A stretch of 64,000 nt of DNA from a bacterium D16-34 (GCA_003612515.1 RAZB01000001.1:1-64000), one strand, 5' to 3'. Counted from the first letter of the stretch, positions 26,642 to 35,555 are shown. Translations and numbers: made by a program. The notes: a model not told the origin generated them from the letters alone.

Positions 26642-26842
26642 CTACAAACCGTTTATGCCAGTCGCTATTGCATTCCAGAGCTCTTCAATCTTAGGCTTGA
26701 AAAGCGTGATGGCAATGATGGCGACCACTACAAGGACCCCAACTAATATGGCATATTCTGTGGTGCCTTGCCCTCGCTCATTGCGACGTACACAAAAGCA
26801 CTTGCAGCTCAGATATGAACAGAGTTTTCGCGTGAACAGCAT
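26642..26842 (-). CDS. flp: Flp-type major pilin
   Basis: This 66-residue prepilin has a long basic, Cys-containing leader, then ERG|QGTTEYAILVGVLVVVAIIAITLF and a short tail ending in GINGL. Cleavage after Gly by the locus's prepilin peptidase would leave a mature pilin of about 43 residues, typical of Flp. A strong ribosome-binding site (AAGGAG six bases before ATG) fits high expression. It lies between tadC and the pseudopilin genes. Confidence 0.88.
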   Translation of the reverse strand: MLFTRKLCSYLSCKCFCVRRNERGQGTTEYAILVGVLVVVAIIAITLFKPKIEELWNAIATGINGL

Positions 26843-26890
26843 ATAATATTCTCCTTAAGGTATGAGGTTTTCTGTTTCGAAATATGCAGG

Positions 26891-27829
26891 TCAAAAACCT
26901 TGCATCAGTTCAAGCAACACCGGACCGAGCACCAGCAAAAGCATAGCTGGCAAGATTAAAACCCCTGTTGGTATCATCATCTTGACGGGCGCTTTGGCTA
27001 CCTGCTCCTCAATGCGACTCCTGTACATCGCGCGAGCCTGCGCAGCTGCTTCTTCCAAAACCTTACTCATCGATAAGCCAAATCGAAGTGCACGAATCAT
27101 CGCCTCAACAGTGCGTTCAAACGCTGCCGAATGATACGACGTTGCCAAATCACGAAGCGCCTCTTCACGCGATAGCAGCCCCATCGTCCACATGCGCTGT
27201 GCACTTGCGCAGTCCGCCGCCAATACGCCTTCAAAATGTTCAGCGTAAAGCTGAAAGCTTCTGTCGAATGAAAGACCGCTGCGCATGCCAAGCGAAATAA
27301 CCTCAAGCATTTCAGGCAACTGCGCCTCTAGCTGATCTCGATGCTGCTGAGCAGTTTGCGCAACTGCACGAAATGGAGCACTAAATCCGCCCAAAAAGCC
27401 AAGTACCAATCCAACGCACGCAAGTTCGGCGGTAAACATGCATCCGATCAAACATCCAAGCGCTCCAAAAACACTTGCCAACATCAAAGACGTACGCAGG
27501 ATAGCTTTTGGCGTGATAGATCGTTTTAGTTCCAGAGGAACTGATTGCTGATCCCACCAGCGTTTAATTGCCCCACATGCCCTACTTTCGCCAGATGGTT
27601 GCGCTGACTCTGACAGTGCACATACTTTTGCCTGACGAACCAAAAGCCCTATGAGGTCTTTCGACTGCGGCCGTGCGTCTTGTTGAGACAGCTCAAGGGA
27701 TTTTGATGCAACATACTTTCGTTGCGCCTGCTTGTACATGTGCCTCATCCATGCAAAACCAAGCAATCCACCTGCTCCTGCAGCGCTTAAAGGTGTTGCG
27801 ATCAACAAAAATGAAAGGGGGGTGATCAT
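26891..27829 (-). CDS. tadC: Tad pilus inner-membrane platform protein TadC
   Basis: This 312-residue protein belongs to the type II secretion GspF family. The cytoplasmic GspF domain is visible around AQLPEMLEVISLGMRSGLSFDRSFQLY and LRDLATSYHSAAFERTVEAMIRALRFGLSMSKVLEEAAAQAR (key marks: GMRSGLSFDRS and GLSMSKVLEEAA). Membrane segments lie at both ends (LSFLLIATPLSAAGAGGLLG and MMIPTGVLILPAMLLLVLGP). With TadB it forms the platform that passes pilins to the fibre. It starts two bases after the tadB stop. Confidence 0.92.
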   Translation of the reverse strand: MITPLSFLLIATPLSAAGAGGLLGFAWMRHMYKQAQRKYVASKSLELSQQDARPQSKDLIGLLVRQAKVCALSESAQPSGESRACGAIKRWWDQQSVPLELKRSITPKAILRTSLMLASVFGALGCLIGCMFTAELACVGLVLGFLGGFSAPFRAVAQTAQQHRDQLEAQLPEMLEVISLGMRSGLSFDRSFQLYAEHFEGVLAADCASAQRMWTMGLLSREEALRDLATSYHSAAFERTVEAMIRALRFGLSMSKVLEEAAAQARAMYRSRIEEQVAKAPVKMMIPTGVLILPAMLLLVLGPVLLELMQGF

Positions 27830-27831
27830 AC

Positions 27832-28794
27832 TTATCCCACCTCAACGTTCAGCATTCGGCGAACCATGATGACGCCAGCTGCCTGCATTGCAAACGCAAT
27901 CGCTAAAAGCACCCAGCCAAGCGGACGAGCGAAAAACGGAGCGAGAAACCCCTCGGACACAAGCGAAAACAACGCGATCAAAACAAAGGGTAACACCGTG
28001 ACAATACGAGCCGAAAGCTTTGCTTGAGCAGTTTGTACTCTCAAGGAACGACGCAGATCAAGTTCATCCTTAAGCGTATTGCGAGCCGACTCAAGCACAG
28101 AGACAACACTGCCACCTGCCTGGTGCTGAACATCCAGCGCAACCGAAATAAAAGACAAACCAGAAACTACTCCGTCTTCACGAAAAACCGCAAGCGCCTC
28201 CGATGCTGATTGACCGACTTCAAGTCTTCGAGCTGCCCGGTCAAACAGATAATGCAGCGTCCCTGTTGTTTCTTGGGCAATTTGCCGAAATGTCTGCAAA
28301 AGCGTAAAGCCAGATTGAAAGCATACTTCCATCGACCGCAAGACTTCGGGCAGGGCTTCTCGTATTGCTTCGTCGCGCGCATCGCGTTTTGAATTAAGCC
28401 ACACACAACAAAGCGCAATAGCACAAGCACACACCGCAAGCGCCGCTACCAAAGAAGCGCTCATGCTTCCAACGATACAACCAAGCACGCACAGTCCCGC
28501 TATAAACACCGACAAAAGCGACGTCTTCGTAGTATCAAAGTGCGCCATTTTGCACGCAATTACCCCTTCGTTTACAAATGTCGATATTGCAGATATGCGC
28601 AGCAACATTTGGGCTACCCAACGAAAGGCACCAACGCCATTTCTGAGATACCACGCCCACGACCCTCTCTGGTAAACGCCACTTTTTTGTGCATGAAAGC
28701 CAGCAATCAACGTATGACTTTTCATGCCTAACACACACGCTAAGCCAAACGCGCTTGCAAGCGCGCCTGCAATATAGAGATGCGTTGCCTCCAC
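27832..28794 (-). CDS. tadB: Tad pilus inner-membrane platform protein TadB
   Basis: This 320-residue protein is the second GspF-type platform component. Motifs include REALPEVLRSMEVCFQSGFTLLQTF (given as LRSMEVCFQSGFTLLQTFRQ in part), EVGQSASEALAVF and VALDVQHQAGGSVVSVLESAR, flanked by membrane helices. A GTG at 28794 has GGAGG seven bases upstream and is taken as the start, which makes it overlap the end of tadA by 55 bp. It ends two bases before tadC. Confidence 0.9.
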   Translation of the reverse strand: MEATHLYIAGALASAFGLACVLGMKSHTLIAGFHAQKSGVYQRGSWAWYLRNGVGAFRWVAQMLLRISAISTFVNEGVIACKMAHFDTTKTSLLSVFIAGLCVLGCIVGSMSASLVAALAVCACAIALCCVWLNSKRDARDEAIREALPEVLRSMEVCFQSGFTLLQTFRQIAQETTGTLHYLFDRAARRLEVGQSASEALAVFREDGVVSGLSFISVALDVQHQAGGSVVSVLESARNTLKDELDLRRSLRVQTAQAKLSARIVTVLPFVLIALFSLVSEGFLAPFFARPLGWVLLAIAFAMQAAGVIMVRRMLNVEVG

Positions 28795-30086
28795 GCTTTC
28801 ACCTCCCCTCGTGTTGCACATGTCTTCTTAACAACCTCTTCTATCCAGACAGGCTCTGCATACCAACATCCCTGTGCCTGCACAGAATTTCGCTCATATA
28901 AAAGTTCGGTTTGACACAATCGTTTCTCGACATCGAACCGATATTGCGCAATATGAGAGACATATCGTCGACCGTCGAGCGCACGTGATGTCTGAATTAC
29001 TAAATCAAACGCACTTGCAATTGTTGATTCAATAACATCAACAGGGAGATCTACCGCATAGCGAACCATTGTGGTTAAACGAGCCACGGCATCTGCTGGC
29101 GAATTAGCATGCAGCGTGGTGAGCGATCCGTCGTGTCCTGTCGTCATGGCTTGCAACATATCGAGTGCCTCTCCAGCCCTACACTCCCCCACGATAATTC
29201 GATCGGGTCGCATTCTGAGCGCATTGATAACAAGATCGCGAATAGTTATTTCTCCAAATCCTTCTGCATTGCGAGGGCGAGCCTCTAAGCGAACCACATG
29301 CGGGTGTGTCAAAAAGCGCAGCTCAGCAGAATCTTCTATAGTAATGATGCGCTCGGTTGCTGGAACTACCGCTGAAAGCGCATTTAAAAGCGTTGTTTTA
29401 CCTGAGCCAGTACCTCCCGAAACCGCAAGATTCTTTCTTGCAAGCACCGCCCAAATAAAAAGCTGTACAACCTCAGGCTCAAGCGTTTCGCTTGTATGCA
29501 TTTCATTGAGCGTGATAATGCCTCTTGAAAACTTACGAATGGTTACAACAGGACCTTCCAGGGCAAGTGGCGGAATTGCCACATGGACGCGATGCCCTTC
29601 AGGCAATCTCGCATTCACAAGTGGGGATGCTTCGTCAACTCGCCTTCCCAAAGGACCTAAGATCCGATCAATGAGCGCTCGAAGTTGATCGATATCAGCA
29701 AACATCTGATCACTTTCAAAGATTTTGCCATCTCGTTCATAAAAAATACGATTTGGCCCATTGATCATAATCTCGGTTATGCTGTCGTCAGCCAAAAGTG
29801 GCTCAAGCGGTCCCATGCCAAACGTTTCATCCATAAAACGTTGCACGAGTTTTTCGCGCTGCGCATCTCCGGTTAATGCCCAGCAGGCATCTTCAAACAC
29901 CTGAGCACAAGCGCGCTTCAACTCACTTCGTGCACGCAGCGGATTATCGCGAGCAATAAGGGCAATGTCATCCATCGAGACAATACTGCGAACTTGTGCT
30001 TTAAGCGTTCCTAAGCCCCGCAAAGGCTCATCGGCCACCTTTAATCTATTGCCCTCAGCAGCCCGGACACGACTTGCCAGTGACAT
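28740..30086 (-). CDS. tadA: Tad pilus assembly ATPase TadA/CpaF
   Basis: This 448-residue secretion ATPase of the CpaF/VirB11 family powers pilus assembly. The Walker A motif GGTGSGKT is at residues 224-231, the Asp box/Walker B-like region RIIVGECRAGEA at 296-307, and the His box segment SLTTLHANSP follows. The N-terminal domain has the family's EIMINGP and VNARLPEGHRVHVAIPP segments. Its ATG overlaps the stop of tadZ as TGATG. It ends with TAG, showing that this codon is a normal stop here. Confidence 0.95.
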   Translation of the reverse strand: MSLASRVRAAEGNRLKVADEPLRGLGTLKAQVRSIVSMDDIALIARDNPLRARSELKRACAQVFEDACWALTGDAQREKLVQRFMDETFGMGPLEPLLADDSITEIMINGPNRIFYERDGKIFESDQMFADIDQLRALIDRILGPLGRRVDEASPLVNARLPEGHRVHVAIPPLALEGPVVTIRKFSRGIITLNEMHTSETLEPEVVQLFIWAVLARKNLAVSGGTGSGKTTLLNALSAVVPATERIITIEDSAELRFLTHPHVVRLEARPRNAEGFGEITIRDLVINALRMRPDRIIVGECRAGEALDMLQAMTTGHDGSLTTLHANSPADAVARLTTMVRYAVDLPVDVIESTIASAFDLVIQTSRALDGRRYVSHIAQYRFDVEKRLCQTELLYERNSVQAQGCWYAEPVWIEEVVKKTCATRGEVKAWRQRISILQARLQARLA

Positions 30087-31417
30087 CAGGCACCTCCATT
30101 CATGAGCTTGCGCCGTTTACGTCGTGACAGTTTTCGCCTGCGAGCGCGACCGCTTCTTTGACGTTGCCACTGATCTTTATCGATTCCAGGCAGCACCTCT
30201 ACCAATAATTGCTCAAGGCTTTGGCATAATGCATTTTGCGAAGCAAGCAGCTCACCGACCAAACCAGCAGCAAGCAACTCACCCACCTCTTGACCGCCTT
30301 CAGATATTTCAACCGCAGGAATACCATGCAACGCAAAAGACACATCAATGGAGGTAAAAGGAGCCCCCTTTGCATAACGATTCACGCCAACTAAAAATGG
30401 ACTTGCAGCAATTCCGCAGCGTGCGCACAGATCAAGTGCTCGTTTATTTGACATAATTGCAGTTGGTCTCTGATCCACTAAAAACAATGCTTTAGAACTT
30501 CGCTCAAGCAACATGGCATGGTATTCCGCCCATGAAGATCCCGTATTCAAAATGACTACTTCAAACGAAGATGCCAGCTGATCAATGACCGAGCAGAGCA
30601 CATTAGCCGCCGCCTCAGCCTCTTCAATGTGGCGCGGAGCACCCAGCAATGCCGGTTTTTGCTCGTCTGTAATTACACCGGTTAGCAAACCTGCGTTGGT
30701 AGCCACATCAGTAATACGAATAGCGTCGGGTCGCCCCGAAAGTTCAGCTAAGTCGCCAAACTGCAAATCCGCATCAACCAAGACAGTCTTTTTCCCAAGG
30801 CCGCACGCCAAATAGGCCAAGAGCAAAGAGATTGCGCTCTTGCCTGTTCCGCCACTTCCACTAACCACGCTCATAACAAAGCCTGAAGTCTTTTTTGCCG
30901 CCGCAACGGCATCAGAAACACTTGCAACACGCTCAGCAGATTTCGCTAAAGGCTCGCTATCTGTTTGCACGGCAGTTTGCGATTGCACCGGAGGCGTTTG
31001 CAGAGGCGGTTGTTCTGAAGTTAGCGAGTGAGCTGCCAGCTCACGATCATGATGTCGCTGCTTTCTGCTGGCATATCGCCGAGCAAAACCAGACAGAGTA
31101 AGCGATGCGTCAATACCCGTTGTCTTCACCCTACTCATCAAAGATCCCGATTCCTGATGCGTAAGCAAGCAAACACAACATGCCGGCTTGTCTTTTTTGA
31201 TGGCGGCAGCAAGGTTTATAGGCGCAACATCGTCTGAAGAGATAACCCAAACCTCTTCGACGCCATCTTGAACCCCAAGATAGTTTCTAACCGAAAGTCC
31301 CTCATTAAACACTTTAAGCCACGGCTGGGTTGAGAAATTCTCACCAGACAAACCAAGCTGCTCGGGATAGCGCTGAGATACTTGGTCGATGCACAAAACT
31401 ACAGCTGGGGTATTCAT
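30086..31417 (-). CDS. tadZ: Tad localization ATPase TadZ/CpaE
   Basis: This 443-residue MinD/ParA-type protein helps place the Tad machine at the pole. The N-terminal part resembles an atypical receiver domain; the C-terminal part has a deviant Walker A GSGGTGKS at 187-194 and the segments LVDADLQFGDLAELSG and LVDQRPTAIMSNKRAL. A long linker rich in Pro and Gln separates the two. The C-terminus is unusually basic (QRSGRARRRKLSRRKRRK), which may help bind membranes or DNA. Stop and start overlap with both neighbours (ATGA/TGATG). Confidence 0.9.
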   Translation of the reverse strand: MNTPAVVLCIDQVSQRYPEQLGLSGENFSTQPWLKVFNEGLSVRNYLGVQDGVEEVWVISSDDVAPINLAAAIKKDKPACCVCLLTHQESGSLMSRVKTTGIDASLTLSGFARRYASRKQRHHDRELAAHSLTSEQPPLQTPPVQSQTAVQTDSEPLAKSAERVASVSDAVAAAKKTSGFVMSVVSGSGGTGKSAISLLLAYLACGLGKKTVLVDADLQFGDLAELSGRPDAIRITDVATNAGLLTGVITDEQKPALLGAPRHIEEAEAAANVLCSVIDQLASSFEVVILNTGSSWAEYHAMLLERSSKALFLVDQRPTAIMSNKRALDLCARCGIAASPFLVGVNRYAKGAPFTSIDVSFALHGIPAVEISEGGQEVGELLAAGLVGELLASQNALCQSLEQLLVEVLPGIDKDQWQRQRSGRARRRKLSRRKRRKLMNGGA

Positions 31418-32082
31418 TGGTTCTCCTCATGTTTGGCAGATAACTCAACTTGGGTTGTAGGAAGCGTGAAATATAGTTCTGCTGAAGCAACCGCAGCCAC
31501 CATTTCTTGAACAGACGAAGGCTTTACGGCAAGCGTGATCCACGAGATGTTCGCAGTAGACGAACTTTCGGAAGAAACATCGGTGGCCACAACCAAAATA
31601 TCTTGGCCGATCAGCTTGGTAGAGGTAGCACCGGTTGCATACACATCCACTCGAGATCCTGGCGCTAATGCCCCACCAACGGCTTGCACATTTTGCGCAG
31701 GAACAGAAAGAGCCGTAAGCCCTTGAGGGATAGAAAGCGTTTGCATACCTTGCGAAAAACGTTTTTCGAGCAAAACTTCACCCGCATAAATATCAGAAGA
31801 AGCTCGCATACCCGCAACATCTTGACTGTTTGCGAATGCGCCGGCTGGCAGCAAATCTGCAAGCCATGTCCTCGTTTCAGTGCAACTCTCATCAATTGTT
31901 TCTCCAGCAGCTATATCTCGTTTTGCTACACAGACCTCAATCTGCTCTCCTCCATAACGAGCGAGTGCCTCATTGCGCTCTTCAATTACTTGATTGCGAA
32001 GAACTTGGGTATAAGCAAAGACGCAGCATGCGCATAAAACGCCACACAAAAGACCAACAATCAGCGATTTGTTTCGCTTCAT
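31414..32082 (-). CDS. cpaB: Tad pilus assembly protein CpaB/RcpC
   Basis: This 222-residue protein has an N-terminal membrane anchor (SLIVGLLCGVLCACCVFAYT) and an SAF-type domain (VAKRDIAAGETIDESC, AGMRASSDIYAGEVLLEKRF), followed by the RcpC C-terminal region (GLTALSVPAQNVQAVGGALAPGSRVDVY). In diderms CpaB works with the secretin, but monoderm Tad loci keep it without one. The start at 32082 has GAGGAG upstream; a GTG at 32175 has none. It is the first gene of the Tad operon. Confidence 0.88.
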   Translation of the reverse strand: MKRNKSLIVGLLCGVLCACCVFAYTQVLRNQVIEERNEALARYGGEQIEVCVAKRDIAAGETIDESCTETRTWLADLLPAGAFANSQDVAGMRASSDIYAGEVLLEKRFSQGMQTLSIPQGLTALSVPAQNVQAVGGALAPGSRVDVYATGATSTKLIGQDILVVATDVSSESSSTANISWITLAVKPSSVQEMVAAVASAELYFTLPTTQVELSAKHEENQ

Positions 32083-32423
32083 GGCTTCAAACTCCTCAAC
32101 AAACAACCTGGATACAAGACGCTTTTTAAAAGCGACGTTTACTATCCAAGCAGACGCGCGATCAAATTTTTTCACGCACTTTTAATTTATTTGTCCGATT
32201 TATTCGCGAAAAGCCAAAAGCATGAGCCACCAATTTGTAGGCAACTACGCATGAATCACCCCAAGTTTTCATGCAAATTGCGCGCAAATCTAACGCCAAT
32301 CTCTTATGAAGTACCTTCTGTGGATTATTCGCGCATCCGCGCAAAGAAATATTTGCTAATTGCAAACTAATATGAGACAATTACAAACCGTCGCATACGA
32401 AACATGTGACACCAACATAACGT
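32083..32423. other. intergenic region between cpaB and tRNA-Val
   Basis: This 341-bp stretch holds the leader and presumably the promoter of the Tad operon (minus strand) and the promoter of tRNA-Val (plus strand). I found no coding sequence. It has no strong -35/-10 pair on either strand; AT-rich stretches are present but nothing I can place with confidence. Confidence 0.4.
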
Positions 32424-32498
32424 GGTCGATTGGCGCAGCGGGAGCGCAGGTGCCTTACAAGCACAAGGTCGCAGGTTCAAATCCTGCATCGACCACCA
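32424..32498 (+). tRNA. tRNA-Val (anticodon UAC)
   Basis: The acceptor stem GGTCGAT/ATCGACC, discriminator A and encoded CCA are clear. The D arm is GCGC/GCGC, the anticodon loop CTTACAA carries UAC, and the T arm is GCAGG-TTCAAAT-CCTGC. There is one mismatch at the top of the anticodon stem (G27-A43). Confidence 0.95.
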
Positions 32499-32509
32499 TT
32501 GAAATTGAT

Positions 32510-32541
32510 CTGCTCATCGTTTGCACGGTGGGCAGTTTTTT
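32510..32541 (+). terminator. terminator of tRNA-Val
   Basis: The stem CTGCTCATCG/CGGTGGGCAG (10 pairs, including three G-T pairs) with loop TTTGCA is followed by TTTTTT. It lies 11 bp past the CCA end. Confidence 0.75.
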
Positions 32542-32593
32542 ATACACCCAGCCCTATTGTGATATGCGACATATAGAAACAAAAGCGCATTGC

Positions 32594-32650
32594 AAAAATG
32601 CCCATCAGACACAATCCTGTTGCAGCGCAGAGTCCAACAATAAGGGCACT
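32594..32650 (-). terminator. possible terminator of the dms operon
   Basis: On the minus strand, AGTGCCC and GGGCATT could pair around a loop of about 40 bases, followed by TTTTGC, just after the dmsC stop codon. The loop is large, so this is a weak call. Confidence 0.3.
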
Positions 32651-32653
32651 GTC

Positions 32654-33468
32654 TTAACGAGAGGTCACCACTTGCACCTCTTCTTCAGGATCCCGCGGCA
32701 GTTTTTGGATCATTTTCCAAGCAAGTACATGAGCTGCTACGACCAGCACCACAAACGCCGCAAACGCCAACCAATAAGCAGGCACCAGTTCAGCAACTGA
32801 CACCAATGAATTGCTCATGGCCAACACATCGCATATCTGCAGCGCATATACAATTGCATTCACTAGCAACGCAACAACAGAAATAGCCAAAAGCTGCATT
32901 CCTTTTCGTCTGCTCAGAAAGCGACAACCTGCACACGCATAGGAGGTCATTGTTAAGAGTGGCCCTCCGACAAACGCATTGCACATGACCGCTACGGGCG
33001 CTTGCCACATGTTCCATGAAAGAATCGTTCGCGAAGAGTACGCAAAGCCAACTGAAAGAATAAATACCATTGCTGACAGGGCGATGGCTATATACCAAAC
33101 GCGCAAAAGGAGCCGATTGGGTTTTTCGCTAAATGAATACAACCAATACAGTCCCGTAAATGCCAAAAAGACCACTGCAGCAAAACCTCATTCGACAAAG
33201 GAGAGGTGCCAAGCGAAGAAAAAACATAAAGCGCGTTCGCGGGATTGCCAAGGTGCGTTGCAGATGCAATGAGCCCCACCATCGAAACGATAAGTGGAAT
33301 GCAAAGATATTTATTTATGCGCGCAATTTCATGCTCGGTTGCCTTTCCGACTATGATGGGTAGCCCCATAATCAGCACCGCTAACGCACCAGTTGGCGCA
33401 AGCGTAGTAAACAACACAAGCGTGATTTCACCAAGAGCTGTCTCGAATCCCGAAATCACGATCAGCAT
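32654..33468 (-). pseudogene. dmsC: DMSO reductase membrane anchor DmsC, frameshifted
   Basis: DmsC anchors the DmsAB-type enzyme and passes quinol electrons to DmsB. The 5' part (from 33468: ETALGEITLVLFTTLAPTGAL, SATHLGNPANALYVFSSLGTSPLSNEV) is in one frame. The remainder (FAAVVFLAFTGLYWLYSFSEKPNRL, then several hydrophobic segments) is in another. The break falls in a run of four T residues (33182-33185, A on the plus strand): one extra T would restore a continuous 271-residue protein of normal length. The site is not a classical slippery heptamer. So this is either a true frameshift mutation or a base missed in sequencing. The start lies five bases after the dmsD stop. Confidence 0.82.
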
Positions 33469-33473
33469 CCTAT

Positions 33474-34139
33474 CTATCGATAGTATTTGGGATACACAAC
33501 ATCAATCCCGAGTTCAGCCTGCATACCCTCTAAGGTGGCCCTCGTAAGATGCGCAAGCGATATATAAAAGGGATACTCAGCCGCCTGTTCGAGCTCTTCT
33601 AGAAAGTGAGATGACCAGGTAAGCAAGTGGTCTTGCAGATACGATTCAACCAAATCAGGCCTTTGGGTGGCCAGCGTCGACAAAAGAGCAAGCATCAAAC
33701 CAATGTGATCCTCTGGCGAGCGCTCATCACTTATACGCTCAATACCGTGCGAGCGCATCCATGCCCGAAGCGCCAACGTAGTTTCGCCAAATACCACACA
33801 TTCATGATCGGTATACACCGAACCCCAAGGTGGCGCTGGTTTTTTACCGGGTCCTACAAAGAGCCTGCGATATTCCCACATCATATCATCAGAAATAACA
33901 GCCGCACTCACGCCCGCCGTATCATCATGAGGCACAAGGCATGCCTGCATGTTTGCAAGATCAGTTTGCGCGAGGGACTGCTCAACAAAAGGCCACTCTG
34001 AAGCTGCGGCTTGCACATCCAGCGCCGCCAACGCATCAAAAGAAGCCTGCGCAGTACCTGTGCGCGGATCTTGAAGGAAAAACGGCGCCAGCATGTCTCC
34101 CACCAGCGAAATTTGCGCACACATTTCTACGTTGATCAT
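33474..34139 (-). CDS. dmsD: TorD/DmsD-family molybdoenzyme chaperone
   Basis: This 221-residue protein is a system-specific chaperone that proofreads Tat export and cofactor loading of a molybdoenzyme. The family signature is clear in the middle: EYRRLFVGPGKKPAPPWGSVYTD, then VFGETTLALRAWM and SPEDHIGLMLALLSTL (with conserved DHIGLML). It is encoded with dmsA, whose Tat signal is the likely client. The ATG has GAGGAG eight bases upstream. Confidence 0.92.
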   Translation of the reverse strand: MINVEMCAQISLVGDMLAPFFLQDPRTGTAQASFDALAALDVQAAASEWPFVEQSLAQTDLANMQACLVPHDDTAGVSAAVISDDMMWEYRRLFVGPGKKPAPPWGSVYTDHECVVFGETTLALRAWMRSHGIERISDERSPEDHIGLMLALLSTLATQRPDLVESYLQDHLLTWSSHFLEELEQAAEYPFYISLAHLTRATLEGMQAELGIDVVYPKYYR

Positions 34140-34201
34140 ATCTAAAACTCCTCAAAAGCCCGTTGCTTTTAAGCTGAAGCAAACTTACATCTTTCATGCA
34201 A

Positions 34202-34822
34202 TCATTGCACTTCGGCAATGTTTCCAATACTGACCTGGTCAGACCCGCTTGGTTGAGCATCTAAACACGGCGTTAAAAACAGACTTGGAAGCGTTTGGCT
34301 TGCGGGTGGCAATGGCGCCACGTCAATCACTTCGCCTTTTTGGCGCATCTGCTCAAGCGTCCCAAAGCTCAGCGCCCGTGAAGGGCATGCCAGAACACAA
34401 ACCGGGCTTTCGCCTGCAGCTACCTGTTGCGCACATCCATCGCACTTTACCGAGTGTCCCTTTTTCGGATCAACCTTAGGTGCGCTATAGGGACAAGATA
34501 AATGACAATAGCCACACCCGATGCACTTTTCGACATCAACACTTACCAGACCAGTGTCAACGTTTTTATGCATGGCTTGAGTGGGGCAAACTTCCACGCA
34601 TACCGGATCAGTACAATGATTGCAGCTCAACGACATATAATAGACAAAACAATCGGTGCTTACACATCCCGTCTCATCTTTTGTCGTTGCGCCTCCTACC
34701 ACTTCATACACTTTGCGAAATGCAACACCAACATCTAAGTCGTTTGCATCCTTGCAGGCCACAACACACGTTTTGCATCCCGTACAGCGCGACATATCCA
34801 AGTGAAATGCATACTGCGGCAC
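34202..34822 (-). CDS. dmsB: DmsB-type 4Fe-4S electron-transfer subunit (second copy)
   Basis: This 206-residue ferredoxin-like protein has four Cys clusters for four 4Fe-4S centres: CTGCKTCVVAC, CNHCTDPVCVEVC, CIGCGYCHLSC and CDGCAQQ...CVLAC. It has GTG as the start codon, preceded by an extended GGAGGGGGG ribosome-binding site. It is a close paralogue of the other dmsB 113 bp upstream, with terminator-like hairpins between them. It may pair with a different catalytic subunit or be expressed at a lower level. Confidence 0.93.
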   Translation of the reverse strand: MPQYAFHLDMSRCTGCKTCVVACKDANDLDVGVAFRKVYEVVGGATTKDETGCVSTDCFVYYMSLSCNHCTDPVCVEVCPTQAMHKNVDTGLVSVDVEKCIGCGYCHLSCPYSAPKVDPKKGHSVKCDGCAQQVAAGESPVCVLACPSRALSFGTLEQMRQKGEVIDVAPLPPASQTLPSLFLTPCLDAQPSGSDQVSIGNIAEVQ

Positions 34823-34865
34823 AACTGCTCACCCCCCTCCTAGTTCCCAGCGGCAATGTTACTGG

Positions 34866-34904
34866 TAAAAAGAGCGGGGCACGCTCATATTTACGCACCC
34901 CGCT
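34866..34904 (-). terminator. terminator-like hairpin between the two dmsB genes
   Basis: AGCGGGG/CCCCGCT with an internal loop is followed on the minus strand by CTTTTTACC. It could act as a partial terminator within the dms operon. Confidence 0.55.
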
Positions 34905-34913
34905 ATTCCAGCT

Positions 34914-34936
34914 AAAAAGCAATCATGCTATTGCTT
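34914..34936 (-). terminator. second hairpin at the end of the first dmsB gene
   Basis: AAGCAAT-CATGCT-ATTGCTT overlaps the dmsB stop codon and is followed on the minus strand by TTT. With the adjacent hairpin it forms a tandem terminator-like pair. Confidence 0.5.
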
Positions 34937-35555
34937 ATTCTACTTCAAGTGGATTAGCAATTTCCCCATCAGTAGAACCAAATTTCTTGGAGTCTGCTGT
35001 AGCCGTCATAAAGTAGTTCGGCTCAGTCTCTGCTGGATCAGGAAGCGGAGCCACGTTGCCACGCTCTCCAAGAGCACTCATTTGATCAACGTCGCCAAAC
35101 TTCAATGCACGAGCCGGGCAAGCCATCACGCAAGCTGGTTTCTCGCCTGCAGCAACGAGATCAGCACAGCCATCACAGCGCACGGCTTTTTTAGTCTCAG
35201 CGTTAACTTTCGGAGCACCGTAAGGACATGACTGCACGCACGTTCCACACCCAATGCAGAGCTCTTCATCAACTGACATAAGACCAGTCTCGTCATCCTT
35301 TGAGATGGCGCCTTGCGGACAATTTGCCATACAAATGGGCTTGTCACAGTGATTGCAGCTCACTGATGTGTAGTAGCTAAAGCATGAAGTGGTGCAGCAG
35401 CCGGTATCGTCTTTGACCGTTTCGCCACCGGTGTATTCAAATACTTTACGATATGCAATACCGGTATCTAAATTGTTTTTATCTTTGCAAGCGAACACGC
35501 ATGTTTTGCAGCCAGTGCAGCGAGTTCCATCAAAGTAAAATGCAAGTTGTGCCAT
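34935..35555 (-). CDS. dmsB: DmsB-type 4Fe-4S electron-transfer subunit (first copy)
   Basis: This 206-residue subunit carries electrons from the membrane anchor to the molybdenum enzyme. Four Cys clusters are present: CTGCKTCVFAC, CNHCDKPICMANC, CIGCGTCVQSC and CDGCADL...CVMAC. It is the direct neighbour of dmsA (29-bp gap) and so is the probable main partner. The identical length to the second copy and the shared flanking motifs (FGDVDQMSALGE versus FGTLEQMRQKGE) show a gene duplication. Confidence 0.94.
   Translation of the reverse strand: MAQLAFYFDGTRCTGCKTCVFACKDKNNLDTGIAYRKVFEYTGGETVKDDTGCCTTSCFSYYTSVSCNHCDKPICMANCPQGAISKDDETGLMSVDEELCIGCGTCVQSCPYGAPKVNAETKKAVRCDGCADLVAAGEKPACVMACPARALKFGDVDQMSALGERGNVAPLPDPAETEPNYFMTATADSKKFGSTDGEIANPLEVE

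Noticed and set aside
32353-32387. Promoter of tRNA-Val
   Set aside because: Possible -35/-10 pairs match the consensus in only about four of six positions each; not strong enough to list.
33175-33190. Programmed -1 frameshift in dmsC
   Set aside because: The shift would be in the right direction, but the site is not a standard slippery heptamer and I saw no clear downstream stimulator; a one-base deletion in a T-run is simpler.
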